Assembly: GCF_963583255.1 (NCBI RefSeq)
Contig: NC_084805.1
Coordinates: 7,804,827-7,868,826 of the forward strand
Length of the DNA stretch: 64,000 bases
Direction: 5' to 3'
DNA from: Pyrus communis
Lineage: Eukaryota > Streptophyta > Magnoliopsida > Rosales > Rosaceae
Shown: piece by piece, positions 49,490 to 61,024 of the stretch
Numbering within the stretch: position 1 is the stretch's first letter
How the letters are laid out: each line of letters starts with the position of its first letter
Notes under the pieces: model-generated
The model's database searches: none
What the model was told of the DNA's origin: nothing
What the model saw: the letters and a program-made list of their open reading frames with translations, nothing else
Program-made: the position numbers and the translations under genes

Positions 49490-50350
49490 GGTTCTTCACT
49501 GCAGTTGAAATCCCTTCCGGTAAGTGAATGCTGGAACGTATTTGGACTTGAGATTTGTGCTCCTAATCAGGTATTGCTTATTTATGAAGGCGTGGATCAG
49601 CATAAATGAGACATTAGTTTGAAGCATGTACCCTATTTAGTTAATTTGTCTATGTCAGAAGTGTATGATTATCTAGATCAAGGTTTTGGGTTGGTTTAGA
49701 GTTATTTTCCACAGCTACTCACTCTCAATCTGCACTTGAATCTGGATAAGGTTAGTATACGAAACAAAATATGTACTTAATTTTATACAAATATATGTAT
49801 GTACATTGCCAAGCTTCATATGTTATATTTTTGCTGAAGGAATTTTCAATTATTTTATTAACATTACCACTACATTTGTTAGAGAATGTTCATGCTCCCC
49901 AAGTTTCTAGAATTGACTAGTCTAAATGAGTTACCACTCAATGTGTACGCAAGTAATAACCACAGCCTTCTTGATTTGACTCTCCTTATAGAGCAATCTT
50001 CTTCATTGCATAAATTCACATTCAAGGTAACTAAATCCAGCATGTCTTTCAACTTAAACAATGGAAAACTGAAAATTTAGGTTTGTCACACTTTATGCTT
50101 TCTCAAAGAGACAAAGTTGTATTACTTGTCTAGGATGAAGACTGATATGCATTTGGTAAATACTAGCTAAATTGGTCACCATCAATTATATGCTGAAGAA
50201 AGATATGGAAGCCTCGTGTATGCCGTCATCAATGCCTTAAAGTGGTGAAATTTTCTGGCTTTATGGCGTCTGTTATTGATACTGAGCTTGCCATATACTT
50301 CATTAAGAATGCAATCATGCTTTAAAAGTTTATTATTGAATGTTGGTTTT
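49490..50350 (+). pseudogene. F-box/LRR/FBD gene fragment, copy 2
   Basis: It is homologous to 35960-36240 (leucine-rich part, here with stops) and extends further. The exon at 49886-50020 (LMLPKFLELTSLNELPLNVY, then LLDLTLLIEQSSSLHKFTFK) and the FBD-like exon at about 50240-50340 (FSGFMASVIDTELAIYFIKN) each contain stops or frame breaks. TAAAC at 50054-50058 is the empty site of the Cassandra palindrome found in copy 3. The copy is cut at about 50350 by a Gypsy fragment. Confidence 0.7.
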
Positions 50351-52718
50351 CCTTATTGTCGATTTTCCAAGATTTCTCCATGGAAAGCTTGAGTGACATG
50401 CTGGTTTTCCTTACAACTTCTAAGAGTCTCTAGAATTGGCTGATACCATACACTCTGTAGTCAGCAACAATGTTGCTGATACAGATCTTTATAAGGGCTT
50501 CATCGTCCTTTTCATTGTAGCAATCAAGGGCGAGATCCCAAAAACACTTGACAAAAGTCACAGGATCTTCCTCATGCTTTTGGGATATGTTGTTGAGCTG
50601 AGTTGTGGTGACCATATCCTCATGTTGGGAGTACCTTTTACAACACTTGCATGCTCGCTCTTCCCAGTTCTGGATGTATGCATGGTTCGTTAGACTCTTC
50701 GAGAACTCCTTGAGATAGAGGTTGCAGTTGTTGCATGAAGACCCAAAGCATCAATAAAACGGCTTATATGCTCCTTAGGGCTACCTTTCTTCCCGTCAAA
50801 GAAGACAAGGTTATGAATCTCGTATCCCTTAGAATATGGCATTTATGATGACAGGGTAGGGTGGCTCAAGAACACACTTTTAGTCCTCCAAACTCATGTA
50901 TAACTCATTTTTGTAGTGACAAAAGATGACATTTTCTTAAGACTTTTGCCAGCAACAGCAGCCGACTCTGCCTGGTAAGTTTTTTCCCTAAGTGTACAGT
51001 CTTTGTCATTGGCTTTCTCACTTGGCTTTAGGATTGATCTTTCCAACTTATTCATAGATGCAACAATTTCATTTTAAGCTTCACCCAAAGCATAGATGGG
51101 TGCGATGATGTCTAGCATGACATATTCGTTCAGGTTTTTGTGGCTCTCCTGATGTTGGTCTTCCTGTCGAGACTTGTCGAGTTGGGAAACAACTTCACCT
51201 ACCTTTGAGGTGTTGCCACTCATAGTGTTTTGTCTAGATCTTGGAGCCAATTGAATTAAGATCACGACCTGGTCCCCAGAAAGTTGCTAATTTATGTTGG
51301 GGGACTTTTAGGTCAAAGTGGACTTAGGCTTTAAAAACGTCATCTTGTCTCCCTTTGTTCGGTTTCATATCAAGTCCCAAAATATCTCAAAAGAATTAGC
51401 ATGTCTTAGGAAATAGCTCGATTGGATTAATGATTCGAAGATAGCATGATTAAGCAAATAATGGCTTGCTCAAGTGATGCATGGTGTAAAAGCTAGAAGT
51501 TCGTAAGTTTGGCATGAGAGTGAGAGAGAAATGGTCCCTCAAGCTAGAGTCCATGTCTTTTGACATATTTATTTTACTATAAACAACTTGGGGGTTTGCA
51601 ATGTGTGGACGAAATTTTGCGAACTTTGCGTGTGAACAGGATGTGACCCATTGGTTGAAAATTGGACGGTTAAAAATGAAACTATTATAATGACTAATAA
51701 GCTTAGGGCGAAACCAAGTCATAAATGACCCCCCACATCAACGCTTACCATCTTTAGTTAGTCTTGCCCTCCTCCAAAAACACACCCTTTCGCACATTTG
51801 CTCAAACATCCTTGTTGTTGAAAACATCATTCCAGTTCAAAAACTTGTTTCTCGTTCCAAACCTAGTTATAGTTGGTATATGCTTGTGTTTTCCGGCTTC
51901 ACAGAAATTCCAAAGAGCAGTGAAGAAAATCAGGGGAGTTTGGTTGAAGACTGCATGGTCAGTTCCACAGTAAGAAATTGTTTTTCGCTTCATTCGAGCT
52001 GAGTTTCAAGTGCTTCCACGATAGCCGATATCATATTGATTCCCCAAGTGAATTTCAACTATGGTGAGTTTTTGAAAATAGAACCCTAGAATTTAATTTT
52101 GATATTTCTGTTTGTTGGGACCCAAAATTGTCATCACCAAGCCCAACCACGTCTTGAGGCCCAATTGTCATGTAACCCCAAGTCAAACCCAAACGCATGC
52201 AAAGGTGTTGGATCAAGGAAAAATATATTCAAAATCATGTTGTGCTACAATGATTAAGCCAAATATTTATATAAATCACGCCTGGACTATACCTATATCT
52301 CACGTTAAAATAAGCCTAAGTCAAATGCTTAAGCTTGTCAAGTGAATTGTGGTGCAGATGGTTACAGAAGTTTATGTGGAGTCAAGATTCTGGGAGACTT
52401 TGGGCTACTTAGGGGCCCAAAGATCCAACTCGATAACCCTTGTAGTCCACTTAAGCAAGCATTGAGAGAGAACAAGCTTAGCTACCCCTTTTCATAGCAA
52501 GCTAACTGGTCCAATTAGAAAGGAATCAAATCCTAGCTCTAAGATCACGTGAAAGCCCAGCAAAACAAATATTTAATTAAGAGATAGTATCTTTCCCTTC
52601 CTAACCCACGCAACAGTTCAAGGCGCGAAAGTTATGAGGCGCATTATCAATAGTAACGCTTGTGAAAGGCTGAGCTAGAAAGGCAGCGCTTGGGAAGAAG
52701 GCATGATGTAGGTTTCAC
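50350..52718 (-). mobile_element. Gypsy-type fragment: gag, primer site and 5' LTR
   Basis: On the minus strand, 50615-50430 reads VTFVKCFWDLALDCYNEKDD, a retrotransposon gag segment. 51265-51074 reads NTMSGNTSKVGEVVSQLDKS, an upstream gag portion. TAGCAACTTTCTGGGGA at about 51285 resembles the TGGCGACTCTGCTGGGGA primer site of plant Gypsy elements. The flanking sequence from about 51295 (TGTTGGGGGAC) to about 52718 (TTTCACA) would be the 5' LTR. Gag is interrupted and pol is missing. Ends are approximate. Confidence 0.6.
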
Positions 52719-53614
52719 ATTGCTTGGGATTCTCTCTTTTCTTCAGCCTGTTTAGGTTAGTTGGTGATCTATGTACTTATCTACTTGTGTTCTCGTCTTT
52801 GTCCCAATTACTTATATATCAGGATGATGTGAGTTAGGCCAATTAGTCATGTAAATGAGAGTAGTTTGTTACAATATTGCCATAATGCCTCAGAGTGTCT
52901 ACATTATGGTTACACTCTGCCCTCAGGTGATGGTTAAGTTAAAAGGATAATCGTTGTTCCATCCATCATGTGGAGGCATAAGTTCGAAGAAGGAAAACGA
53001 CTTTGAAGTGAAATGGAATGATTTGTGAGAGTTTAGTGTTATAACTGCATCAGAATTCAAATTTGCACTGCCAAATCCAACTGGTGGTTGGTTTTGATGG
53101 ACCAAATGGAATCGCTTAGGTTGCTTTAATTTTGGGATCGAGCTGGTTCTTATGGGCTAAAAAAGATGATAAAAATGGACAAGGACTATAGTATTTTGAT
53201 TTGAACTTCCATCTCCTAATCATTTTAAGAAATGAAAATTCAAATAAGAGAAAAATACAAAAACTTTAAACGCCCGTCTCTCTCTCGACCTCATCTTACT
53301 TAGATCACTCTGTCTTTCTAGACTTCTCCGCCTAACTTTGAAGCTCGAACCCCTGAGCTATCCTCTTCCCATAACTCGGTTGCCCAATTCGTGACTTCGA
53401 CCAACCACATGACAGTGACCTCTACACCTATCTTTCTCTCTCTCAAACTCTTCTCTTAGTCTTTTGATCCATTTCTCTCTCTTGACTTTTCGCTTTTCAA
53501 TATTTTCTTGTTGCCTAACCCAATAACCCGATTTATATATGTGCGTTTCTCTATCTCAACTCTGGCCACATCACACCCACACCACCACACAATGTCTCTA
53601 TCTCTCAAGATCTC

Positions 53615-53616
<2 letters not shown>

Positions 53617-53651
<35 letters not shown>
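53617..53651 (+). repeat. (CT)n microsatellite
   Basis: About 16 CT units, close to the equivalent microsatellite position of copy 1. Confidence 0.9.
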
Positions 53652-53655
<4 letters not shown>

Positions 53656-54376
53656 TCTCGCTCAAGGTAAGAAATTTCCCCTTTAATTCGTCAAATTCTA
53701 TTTAGGTTTCTTTTTGGGATTCTGAAACGGGGATAAAGTTTTGATTTGGATTTTGAATTTCGATTTGGGGATTAAGGGATTGTTAAGGTCAGTCCTTTTG
53801 TGCAATGGTTTAGGGGATCGTTGAGGTTTGTATTGTAAAGTGTTTGGTGCAATGTTGGACTAAGCCTCGGACTAAAATATTTTAGACCCAATATTTTTGT
53901 TAATAGGAGAAAAAATGCAACACTAGATTGAGAAGCAAATGCAACACCAAATCCATCATTTCCAATTTCTAGGTTTGCAATCAATACAAAACCAAAAGAT
54001 CCAAAACTCTAGAACTAAACCTAAAACAAACAAACAAAATTTAGAGAATGTTCATGCTCCCCTAGTTTCCAGAATATATGTATGTACACTGCCAAGCAAA
54101 CAAACAAATATATGTATGTACATTGCCTAGCTTCATATGTTATATTTTTGCTGAAGGAATTTTTAATTATTTTATTAACATTACAACTATATTTGTTAAA
54201 CAATGTTCATGCTCCTTTAGTTTCCAGAATTGACTAGTCTGAAGGAGTTATCACTCAGTGTGTATGCAAGAGATAACCGTAGCCTCCTTGATTTGACTCC
54301 CCTCATAGAGCGATCTCCTTCGTTGCATAAATTCACATTCAAGGTAACTAAATCCAGCATGTCTTTCACCCTAAAC

Positions 54377-54572
54377 TGTGACATCCCACATCGCCCAGGG
54401 GAGTGATCCTTAAATGTATATTCCCATCTCTACATAGCACGAGGCATTTTGGGAGTTCACTGGGGAACTCACGAGGAACCCGAAGCCAGTGAGCTCCCAA
54501 AAGGCCTCATGCTAAGTAGAGATGGGAATATACATTTAAGGATCACTCCCCTGGGCGATGTGGGATGTCACA
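54377..54572. mobile_element. Palindromic Cassandra LTR fragment (U3-U3 fold-back)
   Basis: Both ends are the LTR 5' terminus TGTGACATCCCACATCGCCC in opposite orientation. Arms of about 86 bp (54377-54462 and 54488-54572) flank a loop with GGAACTCACGAG, a piece of the reversed 5S-like part. TAAAC is duplicated exactly at 54372-54376 and 54573-54577. The related copy 2 shows the unoccupied site at 50054-50058. Confidence 0.93.
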
Positions 54573-55285
54573 TAAACAATGGAAAACTGAAAATTTAGGT
54601 TTGTCACACTTTGCAGTCTCTTGGAGAGGCAAAGTTATATTACATGTCTAGGATGAAGACTGATATGTGTTTGGTATGTACTAGCTAAATTGGAGATCAT
54701 CAACTATACGCCGAAGAAAGATAAGGAAGCCTCGTGTATGCCGTCTTCAATGCCTTAAAGTGGTGAAACTTTCTAGTTTCGTGGCGTCTGTTATGGATAC
54801 CGAGCTTGCCATGTACTTCATTAGGAATGCAATCATGCTTGAAAAGTTTATCATTGAATGTTCCACAAAACTGGACTTTACCACCCAGAGTCAAGTTTAT
54901 TGTTATGTGATTCGTTTGTTTGTAGTTTATATTATCATTTTCTTGCAATAGTGTTGATACACATTGTAAACTCAAAATGAAATGTTTCTAAGTCACAAAA
55001 CTAAAGCCTATATCAACTAGCCTTCTGTAGTTATTTATTTCACTATTTTGCGTGTATTTTTGTTTTACAGTAAAATCATATCGATATGGAATGGAAGAAG
55101 AATTAATCTTAAAAAAAAAAATTCTAATAAAGTTGCAGTTTTGAGCCATGGTTATTTATTTTAGTTCAACTTCAATGTAGTAATATTTGTTTTAGCAAAA
55201 CTTTCAAACAAGTTCGGTGCTTATGATCTCGATGCTGTTTTTTTGTGACTCAATTGCTCTTTCGACCAAAATTTTACATTTCAAC

Positions 55286-55321
55286 ACAAAAAAAAAAAAA
55301 AAAAAAAAAAGAAAAAAAAAG
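55286..55321. repeat. A-rich tract
   Basis: About 24 A, one G, then more A. 54960-55285 holds no recognisable feature. Confidence 0.85.
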
Positions 55322-55372
55322 AACCTTTTAATTCTATACTATTAATTATATTATATATTATGTCCAATTTTT

Positions 55373-55575
55373 TTCATATGGCCTTGAGGCCCCTCCTAAC
55401 CTCGATTTCTAGCTCCGCCACTGATGATGATTTGTATGCTTAGCATCTTGGTTTAATTACTTGGGATATTGTGTCTGAAATTTTCATATGGCCTCGAAGC
55501 CCCCTCCTAACCTTGATTTCTAGCTCTACCACTAATGCTTTATATGCTTAGCATCTTGGTTTAATTACTTGGGAA
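55373..55575. repeat. Tandem duplication (about 110 bp) with hAT-like terminus
   Basis: Two copies (about 55375-55463 and 55485-55575) contain CATATGGCCT-GA-GCCCC, then TTTCTAGCTC, and GCTTAGCATCTTGGTTTAAT. The first includes CTAGCTCCGCCACTG, the terminus of many plant TTF-type hAT elements; the second is mutated to CTAGCTCTACCACTA. No transposase was seen. 55580-55740 is AT-rich and empty. Confidence 0.6.
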
Positions 55576-55739
55576 AGTAGTTTTTTGTATAGACGTATTC
55601 TCCCACTTCAGTTTGATTCATTCTAAATTTCTTAAAAAATATAAATTGGTTTGTATATAAAAATATTTATAATTATACGTTTAATCAAATTCTTAAGATA
55701 TTAATTTGTAACTAACTTAATATAAACCATTCCTGTTTG

Positions 55740-56930
55740 AAATAGATCACAGTTGCTAGATACGGAATGCAGTTATGTTAGTCCACAGTGCTTTACAACG
55801 ACCATACATGAAGGCACGTTGATCAAGACAAGATATTTGTTGGAATAGATATTTGTTAGTTGAGATATTTTTTGAGTGGTTAGGAGGAAGCCACATCACT
55901 TTCTCTTAGGGACCACATATTTGAAAGGTTGTTTTTTATATAAAGAAAAAATGGTGCAGAGAAAGGGGGGATTGAGTGGGGAGCAGAAAGCCTACGAGCC
56001 TTTTTGTTTCTCCCTGGTTAGAGAGCTTTGAGCCATTTTCTCACGTACAATTTGTAAGTAATCTCAACAAATATATACACGTACCAGAATGGATGTTGGC
56101 ACGCCTCAACTCTGATATCCCCAAATACCAGGATAGGCATGTGTTGGTCGACACCCGTGGGTAACAAAGCCATTTTAACATACATGCAAGTGGTATCGGT
56201 GAACGAAAGTAAATAAAATATGTAAATATACAGAAATACATAAATACGGAAACGTGCTCAAATCATACAACTAATCAAGAATAATGTGAAAGAATTACTA
56301 TTAAAAGGTACGAACAAAGGAATGGGTCCTATACTGAGAAGACTCGAAGATATGAGAAAGTGCCTTGACGTAAGGATTGTACGCCTTGATTCTAAATCCT
56401 TAAGGGGGTGCAAAACAAAGGGTGAGTAGGCCAAAGTTTATAATAATAATACTAATAGGAAAACTGTTTTCTTTCTAAACATACTAACCCACTGTTTTGA
56501 AAACATATGTGATACTACGTAATAGGTTTTTCTCAAAACTCTAGCATGCCATGAAAACGTTCGTAAAACATGTACGTATAAACCAGTGTTCAGTAATGGT
56601 AATATAGCCGTCCAAAGGCAAATCTATAAAATTTTTGTAAATCATAAGATATTGTACACCCGAAGGCAAATTCAAGAATCTCGGAAATCAAAACAATTAT
56701 GTACTTAATTAGGAGTATCAAGTCACCCAAAGGCATAACCATCACCCAAACGTGAAGTTGTACGACACTGGGTTACGCTAATGAAGAAATATGGTAGGTC
56801 CCATCACCCAAAAGTGAAGCTCTACGACTCTGGGGTACGTCAATGAAGAAATATAACTTAACATTCCACACTACAGTGGCTAAAACCCCAATGTCAAACA
56901 ATAATGTACAAACATCTGCAATTAAGACTT
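55740..56930 (+). repeat. Long LTR-like segment (probably solo LTR, Gypsy-type)
   Basis: It is non-coding with a TATA-like TTTATATAAAG at about 55936, followed by sequence resembling long Rosaceae LTRs (GGTGAGTAGGCCAAAG at about 56420; a CACCCAAA-GTGAAG pair at 56740 and 56806). It separates the third F-box copy from the duplicated gene at 56930, consistent with an insertion. No target duplication was identified. Confidence 0.4.
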
Positions 56931-58110
56931 AAAATCAACAGATATGCATTATTGAATATTTTGAACTTGCCAGTCTTTGACTCTTTCCCATTAATTGAAA
57001 TTATATCTTACCGAAAACCTGAAGGAACAAAAAAAGACAATCAACCAATCCATCAATAAAACTTAAATAGTAGAGTAATAGAAATAAATCGAACTTGAAC
57101 AGTTCCAAAAAATGATCAATTTTGGTTGATCTTCCAAAACTTTGACACTGACTATTCTTGTGCAAAAGAGCCAAAAAATTATGAATGTTTTCGTAAAACG
57201 ACCCCAAAAAAATTGGTAAACCGTCAACGAGTGGCTGAAATTGCAATGACTGAAATTAATACCAAAAAACCTTTCTTATGGAAGGGAAGATGATAGACAA
57301 TATTAGCTGAATTAATTGTAAAGGAAAAAACAGACTTGTTGACCATACAATTTCTAAGAAATATTTAGACACCCATAATAATTACCTTGGGTTGAGACTC
57401 AGGGTCATCCAGAAATGTTATGAGGTTTTTGCCCACCTTAGGAAGAATTCTGTTCTGTTCCGTAATACTGAAATTTGATAGAAACCGAAAATATCAAAAG
57501 TTCGAGCAAGAAAAGAACCAGGGAGAAGTTTAAAATGCATTAAGCATAGTTTGAACCTAAAATACAGAAAGATAATGACTACACAGGACCTCAAGCTATA
57601 TTACACGGATACGCCGACAAGTCAAACCTCGAAAAATAAAGACGCGGCGACTAAAAAATAAAAATTATTACATATATAAAAAAATAATATTTCAAATTTA
57701 TAATATAACATGGTACTCGTATTCATTAAACTCATTCATCATACATATTAATTAAAACAATACAAGATTCAAGTTGTAGTTATGTCTTCCTCCAAGCCTT
57801 CGTCGCTTCAAAAGAGAGAAATATTTGAAGAACACAAGATTCAAAGCTCTTGGTGACAGAAAGAGAAATATTTCTTGACGAGAAAAAAAGAAAGAAAAAA
57901 AGAAAGAGAAGACTATGAAGATTGCCATTATATTCATACGTTTTAAGCCTTCGTAATTAAAACGTTACGCCTCAACTACTGAACAAGAAAAATCCCATAT
58001 TTACAATGAATTTGAAATCGAACCTATTGCACAGTATTATGCGCACAGATACAAGTACAACTCATCCATTTTCCCAACAAACCAGAAAGAAAATGCAATT
58101 AGCTAACCAT
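56930..58110 (-). pseudogene. Second copy of the unidentified gene's first exons
   Basis: It is collinear with 39990-40700. The exon 1-like piece (about 57470-57390) reads NRILPKVGKNLMTFLDDPES, and the exon 2-like piece (57246-57150) reads QFQPLVDGLPIFLGSFYENI, then HNFLALLHKNSQ. The exon 1 copy has a five-residue insertion after EQ relative to 40.5 kb. The similarity ends at 57500 and resumes at about 58010-58110 (ACCTATTGCACAG-ATTATG, then CCAGAAAGAAAATGCAATTAG), so about 500 bp have been inserted here or lost there. The family is unknown. Likely a pseudogene, as exons 3-4 are not found. Confidence 0.5.
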
Positions 58111-58320
58111 AAGGTGTTTGTTGCACCAGACCATTTCGGACTGGACTAACGTTAGGAACAAAGCTGGACTGGCTTAGCTTCGACTAAGCAAGATAAGAAT
58201 AGTAAAGTGTTTGGTGGTATCGGACTAAGTCTCAGGCTAAAATATTTTAGACCTAGTATTTTTGTTAATAGAACAACAGGAAACTAAGAAACAAATGCAA
58301 CGCCAGATTGTCCCACCATC
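58110..58320. repeat. MITE-like repeat, also at 53820-53990
   Basis: AAAGTGTTTGGTG followed by GGACTAAG, TAAAATATTTTAGACC and GTATTTTTGTTAATAG occurs in both places. The ends are not clear enough to name a superfamily. Confidence 0.5.
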
Positions 58321-58515
58321 CAGCAAAACCATTTATATATACAACTAAGCAATTAAAATATGTCTTCCCTCACAACAAAGCAATTAGAATATCAAAAATT
58401 AGCTAGGGTGATCTCCATGTCGCATAATCTTAATTTGTAGAGATGTTTCCATTACCAGAACCTTATCAACTACAGTAGCTTGTGTTCTACCAAACTCATA
58501 GCTAAGATAGCTTTC

Positions 58516-58876
58516 CTACTACAGAAAAGGAATGCAAAACAGCAGAGCTGCAATTCATCATTTTTCTTTTCAAGTAAGAATTCATTGCCCAACACACGAA
58601 AACTTGGGCGTACGAAGCGGCCTGTCGGGTAAAGGGGTCTAGCCAACGAACACAAGTTTCGTCGTGCAAATCTTAAGGTATTACACGCCACTTTATTTCT
58701 CTTTACACCAAAAACTTGTCTGACGAATATATCATAGCCCTACGAATATATTTCGTCTCATAAAGCTTTTGAGTAAACCCTAATTGTTGATCAGCTTTAC
58801 CCCACCAACTAAAATATGAAACGCGGTTCGTCAGGCAAGATTTTGTAGGGGAGACCCTATTTTCTGGTGGTGACTT
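58516..58876. mobile_element. Possible small CACTA derivative
   Basis: The left CTACTACAGAAAAGG and the reverse of the right end (CACCACCAGAAAATAGG) look like degenerate CACTA termini. Internal TTCGTC / GACGAA words (58650, 58725, 58752, 58822) recall CACTA subterminal repeats. No target duplication could be confirmed. Confidence 0.35.
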
Positions 58877-58999
58877 GGAAAAAGAAAAATCATGAAATTA
58901 CCAAGAAATAAATACATAAATGATATCTGGTTTTCTATAATATTATTTATTAACAGTACAACAATTTCATCGTCCAAATACCCCATCATGAACCGCGCA

Positions 59000-59731
59000 T
59001 CAGGCTCGTGACATGAAATTCCCAATAACCCCAGCAATCAGAGTCGTTGGATCGCCTAACACTGCTGATATCACAAATTGCACAGCCAATCCAGCCATCT
59101 TACAACACTTCTTCACCTTACCTTTGCTTCGACGGTGATGATTCTGAAGTGTATTCTTAAGGGTAGGAATTCTGGTCATCTCCAATTTTCTACTACTATT
59201 GCTTTTATTCCCATGCGACCCCAAAAACTCATGCCAAGTTTCCACAAGCATTTCCTTCGCACATGCCACATGCAAATTATATTCCTTACATTTTGATCTG
59301 TAACTCCAACTCCGTCCTTTACGCCCGCACCTATGGCAAGAGCAACTCACTTTTCGATACAGATAGAGCTTGACCTCCCCATCATCGAGCACCATGGGGA
59401 GCTTTGCGCAACACGGGTGAAGGTCGAACCCGCAGGACTTGCAATGGTACACGAACCCGGTTATATCCTTCTCACACGCATTGCAAAAGCGAGGGCTATC
59501 ACCGGGCGGCCTTGAGAGGAACTGGAATGAGCACTTGGTGTAGAAAGGGTGGAAGATGGAAGGGGTAGGTATGGCACAGTGCATATGGAGATCGAAGTCA
59601 CAAGTCGCGCACTTGTAGCGCGAGCCTATGCCGACCTCCTTGCAACCATCACAGTTGAATGGGATTTCTGAGTACTCAAACTTGAGCTTGTGTTGGGGAT
59701 GGCTGAAGTGGGATATCTCATTGTATTTCAT
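59000..59731 (-). CDS. DC1 (C1-like) domain protein, 243 aa
   Basis: A single-exon gene starting MKYNEISHFSHPQHKLKF. DC1-like units: about residues 10-52 (HPQHKLKF, CDGCKE, CATCDFDLHMHC), 61-110 (HPFYTKC, FCNACEKDITGF, CKSCGFDLHPCC) and a weaker third at about 122-158 (VSCSCHRCGRKG, SKCKEYNLHVAC). The Cys/His pattern binds zinc. Residues 166-210 form a basic linker. The tail (about 211-243; CCKMAGLAVQFVISAVLGDP, then a Gly-rich hydrophobic run) is conserved in part of the family and might insert in a membrane. DC1 proteins are a large plant family of poorly known function, often linked to stress and defence. The frame is intact, of usual size and with a TATA box in place. Nearby repeats on both sides leave it intact. 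Confidence 0.93.
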   Translation of the reverse strand: MKYNEISHFSHPQHKLKFEYSEIPFNCDGCKEVGIGSRYKCATCDFDLHMHCAIPTPSIFHPFYTKCSFQFLSRPPGDSPRFCNACEKDITGFVYHCKSCGFDLHPCCAKLPMVLDDGEVKLYLYRKVSCSCHRCGRKGRSWSYRSKCKEYNLHVACAKEMLVETWHEFLGSHGNKSNSSRKLEMTRIPTLKNTLQNHHRRSKGKVKKCCKMAGLAVQFVISAVLGDPTTLIAGVIGNFMSRA

Positions 59732-59801
59732 GGCTTTGGATTGCTAGCTAAGCTTAGTTTTGTAACTTGTAGTAGTAAAAGAAATAAAACCCTTTGGGGA
59801 A

Positions 59802-59809
59802 ATATATAA
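59802..59809 (-). promoter_or_regulatory. TATA box of the DC1 gene
   Basis: TTATATAT on the minus strand, about 70 bp before the ATG at 59731. The leader between is short and A-rich. Confidence 0.55.
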
Positions 59810-59829
59810 GTTATTGTGATTAATTATGT

Positions 59830-61020
59830 GTTAAGTAAGGCTCTTGTTAGCTTGTGGTTGAATCAATTAGGGTTGGAGGGAATTATATGCTTTGCGAATT
59901 GCGATGGTGGGCGATGGTGGCAGATATAAAAAACATATAAATAGCTCTTGTCAAATGAGAACATATACGAATTTTCACTTTACATTATATCTTTTTTTCT
60001 ACTGTAGTTAATTACCTACACCAGAATTAAAAATTGATGTGTCTGAAGCAGAAAAGTGGAAAATGAAAGGAAAAACACTAATTTTTTGTTATAATATCCA
60101 TGCAGTTGATAATCAAAATTTGGATACTTTGGAATCTTAATTCCTACTTTCTATTAACTCATACATACGAGTTTAAGTTCTCAAATTTATGCAATGTGCA
60201 TGCATGTAACTCAGGTGGTTTGAATGAGTGTTCATGTTTGATCTCCGTAACATTACCCTAATACTTTATGCAACATTATTAAGTCCAAACTAATAAAATC
60301 ATCAAACAATTTAGCAATGGATAATCTATAGAATCAACGATGTCACAAACAATACATCATTAAAGATAAATAAGAATTAATGCCACCACTTTAAATAAAA
60401 TAAAAACATAAAATTGTATTACTACTTAGTAATTAAGTATACTTTTCTCACCCTTTTCTTCCAAGAAAGAATGCGTAACGTGGGGGAACCAATTCCCTCT
60501 CTCTTAGGACACTTTAATTTTAATTAACCTCACAAGTCACAATTGCTTGTATTTGAGAATTGCTTGGCATGTATGTTATCCATTTGTATCTTCAACTAGT
60601 TTAGTGGCTATGAGACCCCACGATTCTCAATGTGATCAATATCGTAAAGAACTTGTTCCCAATCAATCAATATCCGTACAATTATTGACAAAAATGCATC
60701 TCTAAACCAATAACACGATTACACGCAAGTTTTCATGACCTAAGTACCCTATAAGTTTCATGGTGTCAAATCCGATTGGGTCGAGTGTTACTGGATATTT
60801 ATTAACAAGATGCTGAAGAATCAAATAATTCTTGTTAACCAATAATTTCGAGGTAGTTAGTTACTTTCTTTTTTTCTTGTTTCCTTTGGCAGGAACATCT
60901 GGATTATATTCCAAATATAGAAGTGTGTCTGCATTATGTCGTAACTATATACTATATCCACTGGTTTGCAGTGGTACTTAAAAGGGAGCAATGAATATGA
61001 ATATGAATATGATTCTTTCT
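59830..61020. other. Intergenic, upstream of the DC1 gene
   Basis: AT-rich with no recognised repeat or coding region. A GCGATGGTGG pair near 59900-59920 is the only small repeat noticed. Confidence 0.4.
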
Positions 61021-61024
61021 TCAG

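Larger units (their letters stand above)
52722..54955 (+). pseudogene. F-box/LRR/FBD gene, copy 3, with its upstream region
   Basis: 52722-53445 matches the 14-3-3 downstream flank (34838-35695). A CT microsatellite follows (53617-53651), then a stretch at 53820-53990 related to a MITE-like repeat at 58110-58320. 54020-54070 is a partial duplicate of the exon start (GAGAATGTTCATGCTCCCC). The exon at 54205-54350 reads LDLTPLIERSPSLHKFTFK and the FBD-like exon at about 54745-54950 reads FVASVMDTELAMYFIRNAIM. The copy is split by the 196-bp palindrome at 54377-54572. No F-box motif is visible. Probably dead, but the least damaged of the three in the FBD part. Confidence 0.65.
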
